From NCBI GenBank assembly GCA_903847335.1, contig CAINDI010000176.1, positions 1 to 38,368 of the forward strand: a stretch of 38,368 nucleotides of DNA, in the 5' to 3' direction. Shown piece by piece: positions 26,680-36,044 of the stretch. Within the stretch, counting starts at the first letter, position 1, and every line of letters begins with the position of its first letter. Source of the DNA: an uncultured Verrucomicrobiota bacterium (GTDB lineage: Bacteria; Verrucomicrobiota; Verrucomicrobiia; Palsa-1439). The notes beneath the pieces are model-generated. The model made no database searches. It had not been told where the DNA came from and saw nothing but the letters and a program-made list of their open reading frames with translations. A program made the translations under genes and the position numbers.

Positions 26680-27852
26680 TCATGGATTAGCTTGGAGCAG
26701 TTGCGAACAGTACCATTGCATTCGTGGATGATGAAAAAAACTCTTCCACAGATTACCCTTCAAGGGCACCGAGATACGGCCGTCGCGATGTAAGTAGCCG
26801 TACCATTCACCATGTTTGGAATCGGGAAAATACTGATAGCTCCAGTCGTGTACCAATTGATGCCAGCGGGCATATTTTTCGTCACCGGTGAGCTGATGTG
26901 CGAGCAAGGTCGCGATAATCGTTTCATTGTGCGGCCACCAAAATTTCATATCATGCCAGTACTCCTGCACCGGTTTGTCGTAGATATCGCGAAAGTAAAA
27001 AATCCCGCCATACTCGCTATCCCACCCGCGTTCCCACATCCAATCGAGCATGTCACACCCAAGTCGTACCAGCGATGCATCGCTGCGATAATGTCCTTCG
27101 TGCATGATAAACCACGCGCCTTCAATCGCATGACCGGGATTAAGCATCCGGCCATCAAAATGATCCAGAATTTCGCCAGTCGGCCCCACTGTTTCCATCA
27201 CTACACGCAAGTTGGGTTTCACGAAGTACCGGCGGATTTCATCGATACAACGATCAATCCACCCAGTCAAGATCGGGTCATCACCGAGGTTTGTACGTAA
27301 TTCTTGAGCTGTGACAATGGTGATCATCCGCGGCCCTATGCCAATCATCGGCCGCGTGTTGGTGAACTTCGGTGGCATCAATCCCGGCGTGAAATTCCAG
27401 CGAGTGAAGTGTTCAAATAACTCGCGGGCGCGAACCGCCGACCGGCTGCTGCCTGTAGCCCGGGCATGTACCGCATAGGCGATGGCCGCAAAGGCTTCAC
27501 TGAACGCGTACCGGCGCTTGCGGATTGGACGACCTTCGCGCGTCACGTGGAAGAACATCCGTCCATCGGTGTCCACACAGTGGCGTTCAAGAAATTCCAG
27601 CCCTCGTTCCGCCCACTCGAGCCACTCCGCCCGCTTCTCAACAGTGTTATACAGTGCCAACAGCATCCAACACATCCGGCCCTGCGCCCACACGCTTTTG
27701 TCGGTGTCCAACAGTGTTCCATCGCGATCAAGCGCGTGCAGAAATCCACCGTGCTCCGTGTCTACAGCACGTGGAAACCAAAAGGGTACGGTATCCTTCA
27801 ACAAACCGTCGCGATAAATTTTAAGTAATTCCTGCTTGTGATTTGTAGTCAC
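26680..27852 (-). CDS. N-acylglucosamine 2-epimerase (AGE) family sugar epimerase
   Basis: The 390-residue protein has the length of AGE/RnBP enzymes and an all-helical (alpha/alpha)6 barrel pattern. Likely active-site residues are R59 in QGRM, H241 and E244 in GHAIEGAW, H308 in WWPHNE, and H374/H375 near the C-terminus (HHPRM). The family interconverts GlcNAc/ManNAc, cellobiose/glucosyl-mannose, or mannose/glucose at C2; which applies is not decided. The start is GTG 27852, supported by AGGGAG seven nt upstream. It is cytoplasmic. It converges on the coiled-coil gene with a 12-bp gap and is divergent from the mutarotase gene, consistent with a shared role in sugar processing. Confidence 0.88.
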   Translation of the reverse strand: MTTNHKQELLKIYRDGLLKDTVPFWFPRAVDTEHGGFLHALDRDGTLLDTDKSVWAQGRMCWMLLALYNTVEKRAEWLEWAERGLEFLERHCVDTDGRMFFHVTREGRPIRKRRYAFSEAFAAIAYAVHARATGSSRSAVRARELFEHFTRWNFTPGLMPPKFTNTRPMIGIGPRMITIVTAQELRTNLGDDPILTGWIDRCIDEIRRYFVKPNLRVVMETVGPTGEILDHFDGRMLNPGHAIEGAWFIMHEGHYRSDASLVRLGCDMLDWMWERGWDSEYGGIFYFRDIYDKPVQEYWHDMKFWWPHNETIIATLLAHQLTGDEKYARWHQLVHDWSYQYFPDSKHGEWYGYLHRDGRISVPLKGNLWKSFFHHPRMQWYCSQLLQANP

Positions 27853-27957
27853 CTGAGTCTCCCTGCTATGCCCTGCCTTGTTAGCTTTTATCTACCGGCA
27901 GGTGATAAATACTGCATTCACGTACTACCGACAAGAATTTACAATCGAAAATGACAG

Positions 27958-27985
27958 TTGCACTGAAAATTACCGGTAGTATTAT
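27958..27985 (+). promoter_or_regulatory. Promoter for the mutarotase gene, possibly leaderless
   Basis: TTGCAC (27958-27963), 16 nt, then TATTAT (27980-27985, five of six). The -10 ends 9 nt before ATG 27995, leaving a leader of about 3 nt and no ribosome site. The spacer contains ACCGGT. Confidence 0.45.
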
Positions 27986-27994
27986 GCCGCAACA

Positions 27995-28849
27995 ATGAAA
28001 CCTTCTTTAGAAATTCCGAATGTCGTAAAATTTGAAACCGGCAACGGCGGACTTCCACGCGTTGCCGTCACCGGCCCGCTCGCCAACGCTACTATTTACC
28101 GGTACGGCGCACACGTCACCCACTTCCAACCACACGGCGAAAAGCCGGTTCTCTTTATGACCCGGCAAGCTCAATTCATTCCGGGTAAACCAATCCGCGG
28201 CGGGATTCCAATTGTTTTCCCGTGGTTCGGCCCACATCCTACTGACACCAATTTACCCATGCATGGCCCATCACGGCTCGTGGAGTGGAATTTAGTTTCG
28301 ACAGAACTCCGCGCTGACGGCGCTGTGGAATTAGTCTTCGCGTTACCACCCTTCTTGCAATACCGCGTTGCTATCGGGCGAGAACTTGATCTGACTTTAG
28401 AAGTTTATAACTCCGGTCAGACACCATTCAAGTTTGAAGAAGCCTTGCACACCTACTTTTGCGTCAGCGATGTCCGACAAATCACCGTCACCGGTCTCGA
28501 AAATACCCGCTATGACAGCAAAGTCGAAAACGTCACCGGCCAACTGCAAGGTTCGGATCCGATCCGGTTTACCAGTGAAGTTGATCGGACCTACTTGAAT
28601 ACAAACACCACTTGCATCATCCACGATCCGACTTGGCAACGCCGCATTGTCGTTGAGAAACGCAATTCCGATACAACGCAGCTTTGGAATCCATGGATTG
28701 CAAGAGCGAAAGCGATTCCGGATTTCGGCGATGACGAATGGCCGGGAATGGTCTGCATCGAAACTGTCAACGCACGCGTTAACGCCGTCACGCTTGCACC
28801 CGGCCAGACTCACGCCATGCGCACCATCGCTCGTGTCGAAAAAATCTAA
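27995..28849 (+). CDS. D-hexose-6-phosphate mutarotase (aldose 1-epimerase family, YeaD-like)
   Basis: The 284-residue protein has the galactose-mutarotase beta-sandwich fold. It carries the YeaD-type motifs [11 protein letters not shown], a catalytic His region in HTYFCVSDV (near residue 150), RYDSKVE, and a C-terminal [10 protein letters not shown] with the likely catalytic Glu. The substrate is probably a hexose 6-phosphate; anomer interconversion supports flux into glycolysis. No signal peptide is seen. It is divergent from the epimerase gene. Its stop codon overlaps that of clpX on the other strand (28846-28849). Confidence 0.86.
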   Translation: MKPSLEIPNVVKFETGNGGLPRVAVTGPLANATIYRYGAHVTHFQPHGEKPVLFMTRQAQFIPGKPIRGGIPIVFPWFGPHPTDTNLPMHGPSRLVEWNLVSTELRADGAVELVFALPPFLQYRVAIGRELDLTLEVYNSGQTPFKFEEALHTYFCVSDVRQITVTGLENTRYDSKVENVTGQLQGSDPIRFTSEVDRTYLNTNTTCIIHDPTWQRRIVVEKRNSDTTQLWNPWIARAKAIPDFGDDEWPGMVCIETVNARVNAVTLAPGQTHAMRTIARVEKI

Positions 28850-30114
28850 GCCGCGTCTTTCGACTGCTTTTTCTGAACTAACGGCTCGGCTTTACCTTCG
28901 ACAACCGTGCGATTGATGGTGACTTTGTCAATATCGTCGCGACTTGGAATGTCGTACATCAACTCCATCATCAGTTTTTCGAGCAGTGACCGCAAGGCGC
29001 GCGCTCCGGTACCCTTTTTAATCGCGGCCTCGGCAAGTGCGTGAAGCGCATCTTTCGTGAAGCTCAAACTCACGCCTTCCATTGCGAAAAGCTTAGCATA
29101 CTGCTTGGTCATCGCATTTTTGGTGTCGTTGAGAATCGCCACTAACTCCACTTCCGTAAGTTCGCTGAGCACCGGTACAATCGGCAGCCGCCCAATAAAT
29201 TCAGGAATGAGACCAAACTGAAGCAAGTCTTCCGGCTCGACATGTTCGAGCACCGAGACGCGTTGCGCCGGTGTCACCGGCACTTCACCACGCGCAAAAC
29301 CAAGCGTGTGCTCGCCAATGCGTCGCGCAATAATTTTATCGAGACCGACAAATGCGCCGCCGCAGATGAATAAAATATTTTTTGTGTTAACGCGAATGTA
29401 TTCCTGCTGCGGATGCTTCCGTCCACCTTGCGGCGGAACATTGCAGATCGTGCCTTCGAGAATTTTTAACAACGCCTGCTGAACGCCTTCACCGGAGACA
29501 TCCCGCGTGATGCTGGCGGAATCACTCTTGCGGCCAATCTTGTCAATTTCGTCGATATAGACGATACCGAGTTCCGCGCGTTTCACATCGTAATCGCAGT
29601 TCTGGAGCAACCGGAGGATAATGTTCTCCACATCCTCACCGACGTAGCCAGCTTCCGTGAGTGTCGTGGCATCGGCAATGCAAAACGGCACATCGAGAAT
29701 CCGCGCCAGCGTTCGCGCCAGCAAAGTTTTACCAGAGCCAGTCGGACCAATCATCAGGATATTGCTTTTCTCAATCTCCACATCCCGGTGATGTTCGACG
29801 ATATGTTGCTCTTCATCCTGCTGAATGCGCTTGAAATGATTATGAACGGCGACAGCGATATTCTTCTTCGCGTGATCCTGACCGACAATGTAGAGGTCGA
29901 GCTGACGTTTAATCTCCACCGGCTTCGGAACACTGAGTCGTGGCGTAGATTTCTTACCGGAAGGTTGACTCAACTCTTTATCGACAATGCTTTTGCAAAC
30001 GATAATGCAATTGTCGCAGATAAAAACACCGGGACCAGCAATCAGCTTTCGCACTTCGCCGTGGGTCTTTCCACAGAAACTGCACATCGTGAGATTAGTA
30101 GGCGTTTTCGCCAT
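28846..30114 (-). CDS. clpX: ClpX, ATP-dependent unfoldase of the ClpXP protease
   Basis: The 422-residue protein is full length. The N-terminal zinc-binding domain has C11, C14, C33 and C36. Walker A is GPTGSGKT (123-130) and Walker B is IVYIDE (184-189). The arginine-finger region reads FIGRLP, and sensor 2 reads GARALR. The ClpP-contacting loop is LGF (271-273) rather than the usual IGF. ClpX recognises and unfolds proteins and feeds them to ClpP. The start ATG 30114 lies 6 nt after the clpP stop, in the conserved order tig-clpP-clpX. Confidence 0.97.
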   Translation of the reverse strand: MAKTPTNLTMCSFCGKTHGEVRKLIAGPGVFICDNCIIVCKSIVDKELSQPSGKKSTPRLSVPKPVEIKRQLDLYIVGQDHAKKNIAVAVHNHFKRIQQDEEQHIVEHHRDVEIEKSNILMIGPTGSGKTLLARTLARILDVPFCIADATTLTEAGYVGEDVENIILRLLQNCDYDVKRAELGIVYIDEIDKIGRKSDSASITRDVSGEGVQQALLKILEGTICNVPPQGGRKHPQQEYIRVNTKNILFICGGAFVGLDKIIARRIGEHTLGFARGEVPVTPAQRVSVLEHVEPEDLLQFGLIPEFIGRLPIVPVLSELTEVELVAILNDTKNAMTKQYAKLFAMEGVSLSFTKDALHALAEAAIKKGTGARALRSLLEKLMMELMYDIPSRDDIDKVTINRTVVEGKAEPLVQKKQSKDAA

Positions 30115-30120
30115 ATAAGT

Positions 30121-30738
30121 CTAGGACGACTTCTTCTCACCGTCGCGCCGGGACTTCACAACTTCATCCACCAAACCGTAATCGCGCGCTTCACTGGCGG
30201 ACATAAAGAAATCTCGGTCGGTATCTTTGGCAATCGCTTCGACAGACTTACCGGTGTGCAACGCGAGAATTTCGTTCAACCGGTCTCGCGTGTGCAAAAT
30301 TTCTTTCGCTTGGATGCTGATGTCACTCGCCTGCCCTTGCACACCGCCCCACGGTTGGTGAATCATGATGCGCGCATTCGGCAACGCGAACCGTTTGCCT
30401 TTTGTGCCGGCCGCCAACAAGACCGCTCCCATGCTCGCCGCTTGACCGATGCAATAAGTTGTCACATCGCATTTCAAAAACTGAATCGTATCGTAAATCG
30501 CTAAACCCGCCGTGACCGAACCACCGGGCGAGTTGATATAAACACTGATATCCTTACCGGCATCTTCCGATTGCAAAAAAAGCAACTGCGCCGTCATGAT
30601 GTTTGCCACGTTGTCATCAATTGCGGTGCCGAGGAAAATAATCCGGTCTTTCAACAGCCGTGAATAAATGTCGTAGGCGCGCTCACCGCGACCGGTTTGC
30701 TCGATTACTGTCGGAATCAGATATTGTGATTGTGCCAT
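30121..30738 (-). CDS. clpP: ClpP, proteolytic subunit of the Clp protease
   Basis: The 205-residue serine protease has the catalytic triad S102 in AASMGA, H127 in MIHQPWGG and D176 in DTDRDFF, with the same spacing as in Escherichia coli ClpP. I start at ATG 30738, where GAGGTAG provides a strong ribosome site 7-8 nt upstream and the family start ([12 protein letters not shown]) follows directly. The longer frame to 30792 runs into tig. It forms a 14-mer barrel that degrades substrates delivered by ClpX, encoded 6 nt downstream; 7 nt separate it from tig. Confidence 0.97.
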   Translation of the reverse strand: MAQSQYLIPTVIEQTGRGERAYDIYSRLLKDRIIFLGTAIDDNVANIMTAQLLFLQSEDAGKDISVYINSPGGSVTAGLAIYDTIQFLKCDVTTYCIGQAASMGAVLLAAGTKGKRFALPNARIMIHQPWGGVQGQASDISIQAKEILHTRDRLNEILALHTGKSVEAIAKDTDRDFFMSASEARDYGLVDEVVKSRRDGEKKSS

Positions 30739-30745
30739 AACTACC

Positions 30746-32053
30746 TCAAGCTTTCGTTGTTTCGACCTTAGCATTGGCAATGAGGAAATCAAGAGTCTTG
30801 CCCACTAGAATCTGTTCCTCAACTTCACCCAATCCGCCGCGCTCATCCAATTGCGCCTTCAACTTCTCCGCCGGCATCCGGTACTGTCGCGCCATCGCCG
30901 CGAGCCGCTCTTCCATCTCCGCTTCGGTTACCGTAATCTTTTCCGCCTGCGCTACCGCATCGAGAACGAACGACGACCGGACGCGCTCTTTCGCGCTCTG
31001 CGAGGCGTAACCAAAAATTTCGTCCTTCTTACTTTCCAACACATCCTTGTTAACGCCGCGCTGACTATTCTCGCGAACGAGATCATAGACAATGCTCCGC
31101 GTCTCTTGCGCCACCAACGACTCCGGTAACTCAAACTCCACTTTGCTGAGCAAATGATCCACGACTTGCTTACGCAACTCGCCATTCACCTGCGCCTCGC
31201 GTTCCGCGACCAAGCTCTTCCGGACTTCGGCCTTCAGCTTTTCCACCGAATCCAAACCGACCTTCTTTGCGAATTCGTCATTCACCTCCGGCAACTTCTT
31301 CTCCTTGATACCGGTGACATCCACAAAATACGTCGCCTTTTTACTCGCAAGCGGCTTCACTGCAAAATCCGCCGGAAAGCTCACCAACACCTGTCTCTTC
31401 TCGCCCACCTGCGCACCAATCAATTGCTCGCAGAATCCCGGCAAGAACGAATCTGAATTCACCAACAACCAGAAATCTTTATGCTCACCAAGTGTCTTTG
31501 CCTCCGGTGCCAATTCACCAATCGGCTTGCCTTCGGCCACGCCGGTATAATTAATGATTGCGAAATCGCCGGTCTTCAACCCTCGTCCGGTCACATCCGC
31601 AAAATCCGCTTGCTGGTCACGCAATCCGTCAATTGTTTTCTCCACATCCGCATCGGCCACCGGCGTTTCCGTTTTCTTCACAGCAATGCCTTTGTATTCC
31701 GGTAGCTCAAATTCCGGGGCCGTATCCATCACCGCCGTGAACACGAACGGCTTACCGGGCAGACTCTCCACCGAATCCACATTTGGCTGACCGACCACGC
31801 GCAATTCTTTTTCTTTCACCGCTTCCCGGTACGCATCTGGAATAACGCGCTGACGGACTTCGTTATCAATTTCGCTGGCATAACGTTTTTCCACAAGCGG
31901 CTCCGGAGCCTTGCCGGCCCGGAAGCCGGGAATCGCCGCGCCTTTGCGGAATTCTTGGAGGATTTCGGCACGCACACCGGCAACGCGGCTAGCGGCCACT
32001 TCAATCCGCAATTTCTTGCGGCACGGAGAGATATTTTCAATGGTGACAGACAT
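30746..32053 (-). CDS. tig: Trigger factor, ribosome-associated chaperone/prolyl isomerase
   Basis: The 435-residue protein has all three trigger-factor parts: the ribosome-binding domain (1-115) with signature GFRAGKAP (43-50), an FKBP-type prolyl isomerase domain (about 155-245, [15 protein letters not shown]), and a helical chaperone domain to the C-terminus. I chose ATG 32053 ([15 protein letters not shown]) because trigger factors begin just before the basic-rich first strand; the upstream extension has no family match. A promoter-like pair ends 9 nt before this ATG. It is the first gene of tig-clpP-clpX, linking nascent-chain folding to proteolysis. Confidence 0.96.
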   Translation of the reverse strand: MSVTIENISPCRKKLRIEVAASRVAGVRAEILQEFRKGAAIPGFRAGKAPEPLVEKRYASEIDNEVRQRVIPDAYREAVKEKELRVVGQPNVDSVESLPGKPFVFTAVMDTAPEFELPEYKGIAVKKTETPVADADVEKTIDGLRDQQADFADVTGRGLKTGDFAIINYTGVAEGKPIGELAPEAKTLGEHKDFWLLVNSDSFLPGFCEQLIGAQVGEKRQVLVSFPADFAVKPLASKKATYFVDVTGIKEKKLPEVNDEFAKKVGLDSVEKLKAEVRKSLVAEREAQVNGELRKQVVDHLLSKVEFELPESLVAQETRSIVYDLVRENSQRGVNKDVLESKKDEIFGYASQSAKERVRSSFVLDAVAQAEKITVTEAEMEERLAAMARQYRMPAEKLKAQLDERGGLGEVEEQILVGKTLDFLIANAKVETTKA

Positions 32054-32062
32054 AAGGCGCGT

Positions 32063-32091
32063 ACGGTAAGTGATGCTCCCCACTCCGTCAA
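32063..32091 (-). promoter_or_regulatory. Candidate promoter for tig-clpP-clpX, possibly leaderless
   Basis: On the minus strand TTGACG (32091-32086) is followed after 17 nt by TACCGT (32068-32063). The -10 is weak (three of six), but it ends 9 nt before the tig ATG, the same geometry as three other genes in the window. No ribosome site is visible before the ATG. Confidence 0.35.
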
Positions 32092-32114
32092 GTCTCGACT
32101 ACGCTTGTGTCGAC

Positions 32115-32516
32115 TTAAAACAACAACTTCTCGTGCCGTCCAAGCGCTTTTTGTTGCGCTAAAACAGTTTCGACGCGTTTCAGAAGTTCATCTGTGCTGA
32201 ATGGTTTTTCCAGAAAATCCTGAGCGCCACCGCGTAACGCGGCCACGACTCGTTGCTGAGATGCCGCGCCGGTAATCATGATGACCGCAATCGAAGATTT
32301 GTGTTTTTTGATTTTCTGCAGCAACTCCAACCCGGCTTGTTGGCCACTCGGCAGGCCAATATCCACTAGCGCCAAATCCAACGGTTGATTCTTCATCAAC
32401 TCAAAACCTTGCGCCAAATCCCCCGCCAGGACGACTTCGTGACCGGCGGTGGTCAACATTTCTCCCAGCATTTCCACCATCGCCCGCTCATCATCAACGA
32501 CTAAAATTCGCGCCAT
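32115..32516 (-). CDS. Single-domain response regulator (CheY-like receiver)
   Basis: The 133-residue protein is a lone receiver domain. It has the acidic pair D8/D9, the phospho-acceptor D52 in LALVDIGLP, T82 in MITGAAS and K104 in LEKPF. There is no output domain, so it must act through protein contacts or a phosphorelay. AGAAGGAC gives a good ribosome site before ATG 32516. It lies 13 nt after the PTS EIIA-like gene and is probably co-transcribed with it and the Mg2+ ATPase. No histidine kinase gene is in the window. Confidence 0.92.
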   Translation of the reverse strand: MARILVVDDERAMVEMLGEMLTTAGHEVVLAGDLAQGFELMKNQPLDLALVDIGLPSGQQAGLELLQKIKKHKSSIAVIMITGAASQQRVVAALRGGAQDFLEKPFSTDELLKRVETVLAQQKALGRHEKLLF

Positions 32517-32529
32517 AACTCAAGTCCTT

Positions 32530-33339
32530 CTAATTTTTAACCACCGGTAGCACAATCGCAGCACATTGATAGAGTGTCCGTCCATCAGCATAGCTAGTGA
32601 CTCCGAGTACATATACTTGCCGGCCAGCAGCGATAAAGGCACCGCCGGCAGTCAGACGTTCCGCTAAATTATTCTCACGCTCCACAGCGGCGATCCATTG
32701 TGCGTCAGCGGCGAGAACAAAATTACCGCGACCCGGAAGAACGAGGATTGAAAATCCTAGCGCCGGTACACTCGGTTCGCCAACCACTCCGACCGGTGCA
32801 GCCGGAATGGCTTGCGATTGTTTAATCTCCAATCGAATCATCCGAGCAACGGCTTCCGGACCAGAATCACCTGCCACCGCCGCCACCCAATCAATTAAGA
32901 GATTCCGGACACCGTTTAGATCAATCGCTTTCGCAATCGGATCGATACCACCCAATTTTCGCATCGCCTTGACGAGCGTGGAAACTTCTTTGAGGTAAAC
33001 ATTTTTCTGTGCACCGGGAATGTAGTACATCACCACGAGGTGAACTCGCCCACCATCGGTCGCCCCATAATCAATACCGGTATTCGACCAACCAATCGCA
33101 CAGTAAAGGTCGCCATCTTCACGCGGTGCCCGGAAATGCGGAACAGCAATCCCCATCCCGATACCGGTATTGCATTCTTGCTCGCGGCGCTTCACTTCCT
33201 CGATAGCGTCGGTGCCGACTTGAATATCCGGATTGGCATCGAGAATCCGCGCAAGAAATTCCAAGACACGGTCTTTATTACCGCCTTCGGGTAATTCGAA
33301 GAGACGGCCTTCTTGCAGAGCGGTTAAAATGCTGCGCAT
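32530..33339 (-). CDS. PTS EIIA (fructose/nitrogen type) domain protein with unassigned C-terminal domain
   Basis: The 269-residue protein has residues 1-150 matching PTS EIIA type 2, with the phospho-acceptor His likely H68 in GMGIAVPHFR. Residues 165-269 form a separate domain with hydrophobic strands (FSILVLPGRGNFVLA, QVYVLGVTSY) that I do not recognise. No EIIB or EIIC permease component lies nearby, so a regulatory PTS role is more likely than sugar transport. The start is 2 nt after the Mg2+ ATPase stop, and a receiver protein follows, suggesting a signalling operon. Confidence 0.82.
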   Translation of the reverse strand: MRSILTALQEGRLFELPEGGNKDRVLEFLARILDANPDIQVGTDAIEEVKRREQECNTGIGMGIAVPHFRAPREDGDLYCAIGWSNTGIDYGATDGGRVHLVVMYYIPGAQKNVYLKEVSTLVKAMRKLGGIDPIAKAIDLNGVRNLLIDWVAAVAGDSGPEAVARMIRLEIKQSQAIPAAPVGVVGEPSVPALGFSILVLPGRGNFVLAADAQWIAAVERENNLAERLTAGGAFIAAGRQVYVLGVTSYADGRTLYQCAAIVLPVVKN

Positions 33340-33341
33340 GA

Positions 33342-35909
33342 TTAATCAGTTCCAAACTTCCGGGCGAACCACATTTTTACAGTATGTGTAAGGACACTGT
33401 ACGCCAAAAGGTAGCCGGCAATCCACAGGAAATATACCGGTGGCAATGGCACAAACCCAAGCCAGTGCGCCAGCGGTGAAAACGGCAACCACACCCCAAT
33501 CGCCATAATGAACAGTGTGCTTCCCAGCAACGCCGCACTCGGCCGACTTTGAATAAATGGAATCCGGTGGGTCCGGATAATGTGAACGATGAGCGTTTGC
33601 GTCAGCAGTGATTCAACAAACCAACCGGTATGAAAGAGCGCCGCCTGCGTCGTACCATCGGGATCGGCTACGCCTTTCCCAATTTGGCAATTGAAAAAAT
33701 AGAGCATCAGAAAAAAGGTCGCATAATCGAAAATCGAACTGATCGGGCCAATGAAAAGCATGAAGTTGCGGATGCTGGCGATGTTCCAACGGCGTGGCTT
33801 TGTCAGATATTCCTCATCCACGTTATCCAACGGAATACCAACCTGCGAGAAATCGTAAAGTAAATTATTGACGAGCACCTGAATCGGCGCCATCGGGAGG
33901 AACGGTAGGAAGTAAGCACCGCCCACCACGCTGAACATATTGCCGAAGTTAGAACTCGCCCCCATCTTGATGTATTTGACGATGTTGCCGAAAACTTTCC
34001 GGCCTTCGATAATCCCGTCTTCCAGCACCATCAGACTTTTCTCTAGCAAAATAATATCGGCCGATTCCTTGGCTACATCCACTGCTGAATCAACAGAAAT
34101 GCCGACATCCGCCGCCTTCATCGCCAACACGTCATTGATTCCGTCCCCCATGAAGCCGACTACATGGCCTTTCGCTCGCAACGCTCGGATGACTTTCTCT
34201 TTTTGGTCCGGCGTCAACCGGGCAAAAACATTACCGGTATCCACCTGCCGTGAAAATTCTTCCTCACTCATGGCTGCCAATTGCGGTCCGGTCACTACCT
34301 GGCTAATCGTTAAACCGACATCGCGACAAACTTTCTGGCTCACCAATTCATTATCACCGGTCAAGACCTTAACCGTCACTCCCGAGCGCGATAACGCTTC
34401 AATCGCTTGCCGTGAGCTTTGTTTGGCCGGATCAAAAAACGCGATATAACCGAGTAGCGTCAACTCCGATTCATCCGCCACACTGAAGGTTTGTTTCGAC
34501 CGGTCAAACTCCCGGTACGCAATCGCAAGCACCCGGTAGCCGTCGGTGCTGAGATTCCGGTACTCATCCATCAAGTCATCGCGAAGCAATTGAATCAGCG
34601 GATTAATTTCATCATCCACCTGATAGTTTTCGCAAATCCGCGCCACCTCTTCGACTGCACCCTTGCAAATCAAAACATTCCGGTCTTCGTAATCAATCAC
34701 CACTGACATCCGCCGGCGTTTGAAGTCGAATGGAATTTCATCCACTTTCCGGCAATTCTTTTCGACATCAATATCCGAATGCGCCAGAACTGCGCGGTCG
34801 AGGAGATTGCGCAAACCAGTCTGGTAATGACTGTTCATGTAGGCGTACCGGAGGACATCTTCACTCTGCCGGTTCGTCACATCCACATACCGCTCCAGCA
34901 CCACGTGATCCTGCGTCAACGTTCCGGTCTTGTCAGTGCAAAGCACATCCATCGCGCCGAAATTTTGAATGGCGTTGAGATGTTTGACGATGACTTTTTT
35001 CTTCGCCATCTGCAACGCGCCCTTGCCGAGGCAGACAGTGATAATCATCGGCAACATTTCCGGCGTCAGCCCGACTGCCACCGACAACGCAAACAACAGC
35101 GCCTCCACCCAGTTGTGCTTGGTAATGCCGACGATTAAGAATGTCAGACTCACCATCACAATCATGAACCGAATCATCAGCCATGTGAAAGACTGGATTC
35201 CCTTCTCAAAACTCGTCAGCTCACGCTTCGCCATCATCTTCTGCGATAACGCGCCAAAGAATGTTTGCGTACCGGTGCTCAACACCACGGCGCGCGCCGA
35301 ACCACTGAGGACATTGGTTCCCATGAAACAGGCATTCGGAGATTCCAGCGGGGTCTTACCGGCGGCTGGCAACTCCGCACTTTTTTCCACCGGCATCGAC
35401 TCACCGGTCAACGCCGACTGCGTCACAAAGAAATCTTTGGCAGATAAAATCCGAATATCGGCCGGAATGAGACTTCCCGCCGCCAACACCACCACATCCC
35501 CCGGCACAACCTCCTCCAACGGCACTTCCACCTGCTTCCCATCACGCACAACATCCGTCGTCGTCTTCACCAGTTTTTGCAACTGCTCCACCGCCCGCGT
35601 CGACCGGGTCTCTTGAAAGTACGCCAACGACACGCTCAACACCACCATCCCACCCACCACCACCGCCGACCGCAAATCGCCCATCACATAGGAAACCAGC
35701 GCAATGATTAGCAATTGGATGGCCAACGGGTTCCGGCAGCGCTCCAGAATATCGATAAAAAAAGAATGCCGCCGCCCCGCCGCAACCGTATTCGGCCCGA
35801 CCTCACGCAATCGCTCCGCCGCGACTTCCGCCGTCAGTCCATCTCGACTGCTGGCCAAGTCTGAAAACAAATCGGCTTCACTGCAGGAATAGAGCTTTTC
35901 GTTTGCCAT
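33342..35909 (-). CDS. mgtA: Mg2+-importing P-type ATPase (MgtA/MgtB type)
   Basis: The 855-residue P-type ATPase has the phosphorylated Asp at D326 in CTDKTGT, the actuator motif LTGESMP, the hinge GDGINDVLAMK, and a transmembrane-4 motif LTPEMLPM typical of the P3B Mg2+ transporters. The C-terminal HTGWFVESLLTQ is also MgtA-like. It is slightly shorter than enterobacterial MgtA, mainly at the N-terminus, and has about ten membrane helices. Role: ATP-driven Mg2+ uptake across the inner membrane. A TAGAAT box lies 14 nt before the ATG without a clear -35. I see no Mg2+-sensing leader; the upstream gap to icd is only 135 bp. It heads the run with the EIIA-like and receiver genes. Confidence 0.92.
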   Translation of the reverse strand: MANEKLYSCSEADLFSDLASSRDGLTAEVAAERLREVGPNTVAAGRRHSFFIDILERCRNPLAIQLLIIALVSYVMGDLRSAVVVGGMVVLSVSLAYFQETRSTRAVEQLQKLVKTTTDVVRDGKQVEVPLEEVVPGDVVVLAAGSLIPADIRILSAKDFFVTQSALTGESMPVEKSAELPAAGKTPLESPNACFMGTNVLSGSARAVVLSTGTQTFFGALSQKMMAKRELTSFEKGIQSFTWLMIRFMIVMVSLTFLIVGITKHNWVEALLFALSVAVGLTPEMLPMIITVCLGKGALQMAKKKVIVKHLNAIQNFGAMDVLCTDKTGTLTQDHVVLERYVDVTNRQSEDVLRYAYMNSHYQTGLRNLLDRAVLAHSDIDVEKNCRKVDEIPFDFKRRRMSVVIDYEDRNVLICKGAVEEVARICENYQVDDEINPLIQLLRDDLMDEYRNLSTDGYRVLAIAYREFDRSKQTFSVADESELTLLGYIAFFDPAKQSSRQAIEALSRSGVTVKVLTGDNELVSQKVCRDVGLTISQVVTGPQLAAMSEEEFSRQVDTGNVFARLTPDQKEKVIRALRAKGHVVGFMGDGINDVLAMKAADVGISVDSAVDVAKESADIILLEKSLMVLEDGIIEGRKVFGNIVKYIKMGASSNFGNMFSVVGGAYFLPFLPMAPIQVLVNNLLYDFSQVGIPLDNVDEEYLTKPRRWNIASIRNFMLFIGPISSIFDYATFFLMLYFFNCQIGKGVADPDGTTQAALFHTGWFVESLLTQTLIVHIIRTHRIPFIQSRPSAALLGSTLFIMAIGVWLPFSPLAHWLGFVPLPPVYFLWIAGYLLAYSVLTHTVKMWFARKFGTD

Positions 35910-35973
35910 GATGACTTCGTCACATTCTATTTAACTTTTCCCATGCGTTCCGGCAACAGGAACTTGCGTTTTC

Positions 35974-36005
35974 AGAAAGATTTTCCACAAATGTAACATC
36001 TTTCT
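35974..36005. promoter_or_regulatory. Inverted repeat upstream of the icd -35 box
   Basis: AGAAAGAT (35974-35981) and its exact complement ATCTTTCT (35998-36005) are separated by 16 nt. The dyad ends one base before the TTGTCA -35 candidate, a usual place for an activator or repressor site. There is no T-run after it, so it is not a terminator. Confidence 0.4.
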
Positions 36006-36006
36006 A

Positions 36007-36034
36007 TTGTCACGCCGCGTGACTTTGGTATTGT
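36007..36034 (+). promoter_or_regulatory. icd promoter with a palindrome in the spacer, possibly leaderless
   Basis: TTGTCA (36007-36012), 16 nt, then TATTGT (36029-36034). The -10 ends 10 nt before ATG 36045, so the mRNA leader would be about 3-4 nt. A perfect palindrome, GTCACGC-c-GCGTGAC (36009-36023), overlaps the -35 and fills the spacer, a typical repressor operator position. Confidence 0.45.
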
Positions 36035-36044
36035 CTCCGCCACT

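Noticed and set aside
28846-28849. Overlapping stop codons of the mutarotase and clpX as a special regulatory structure
   Set aside because: A 4-bp convergent overlap is ordinary in compact genomes, and no hairpin terminator is visible there.
33342-36044. Mg2+ riboswitch or leader upstream of mgtA
   Set aside because: Only 135 bp separate mgtA from icd, the nearest -10-like box leaves a leader of a few bases, and no suitable hairpins are seen on the mgtA side.
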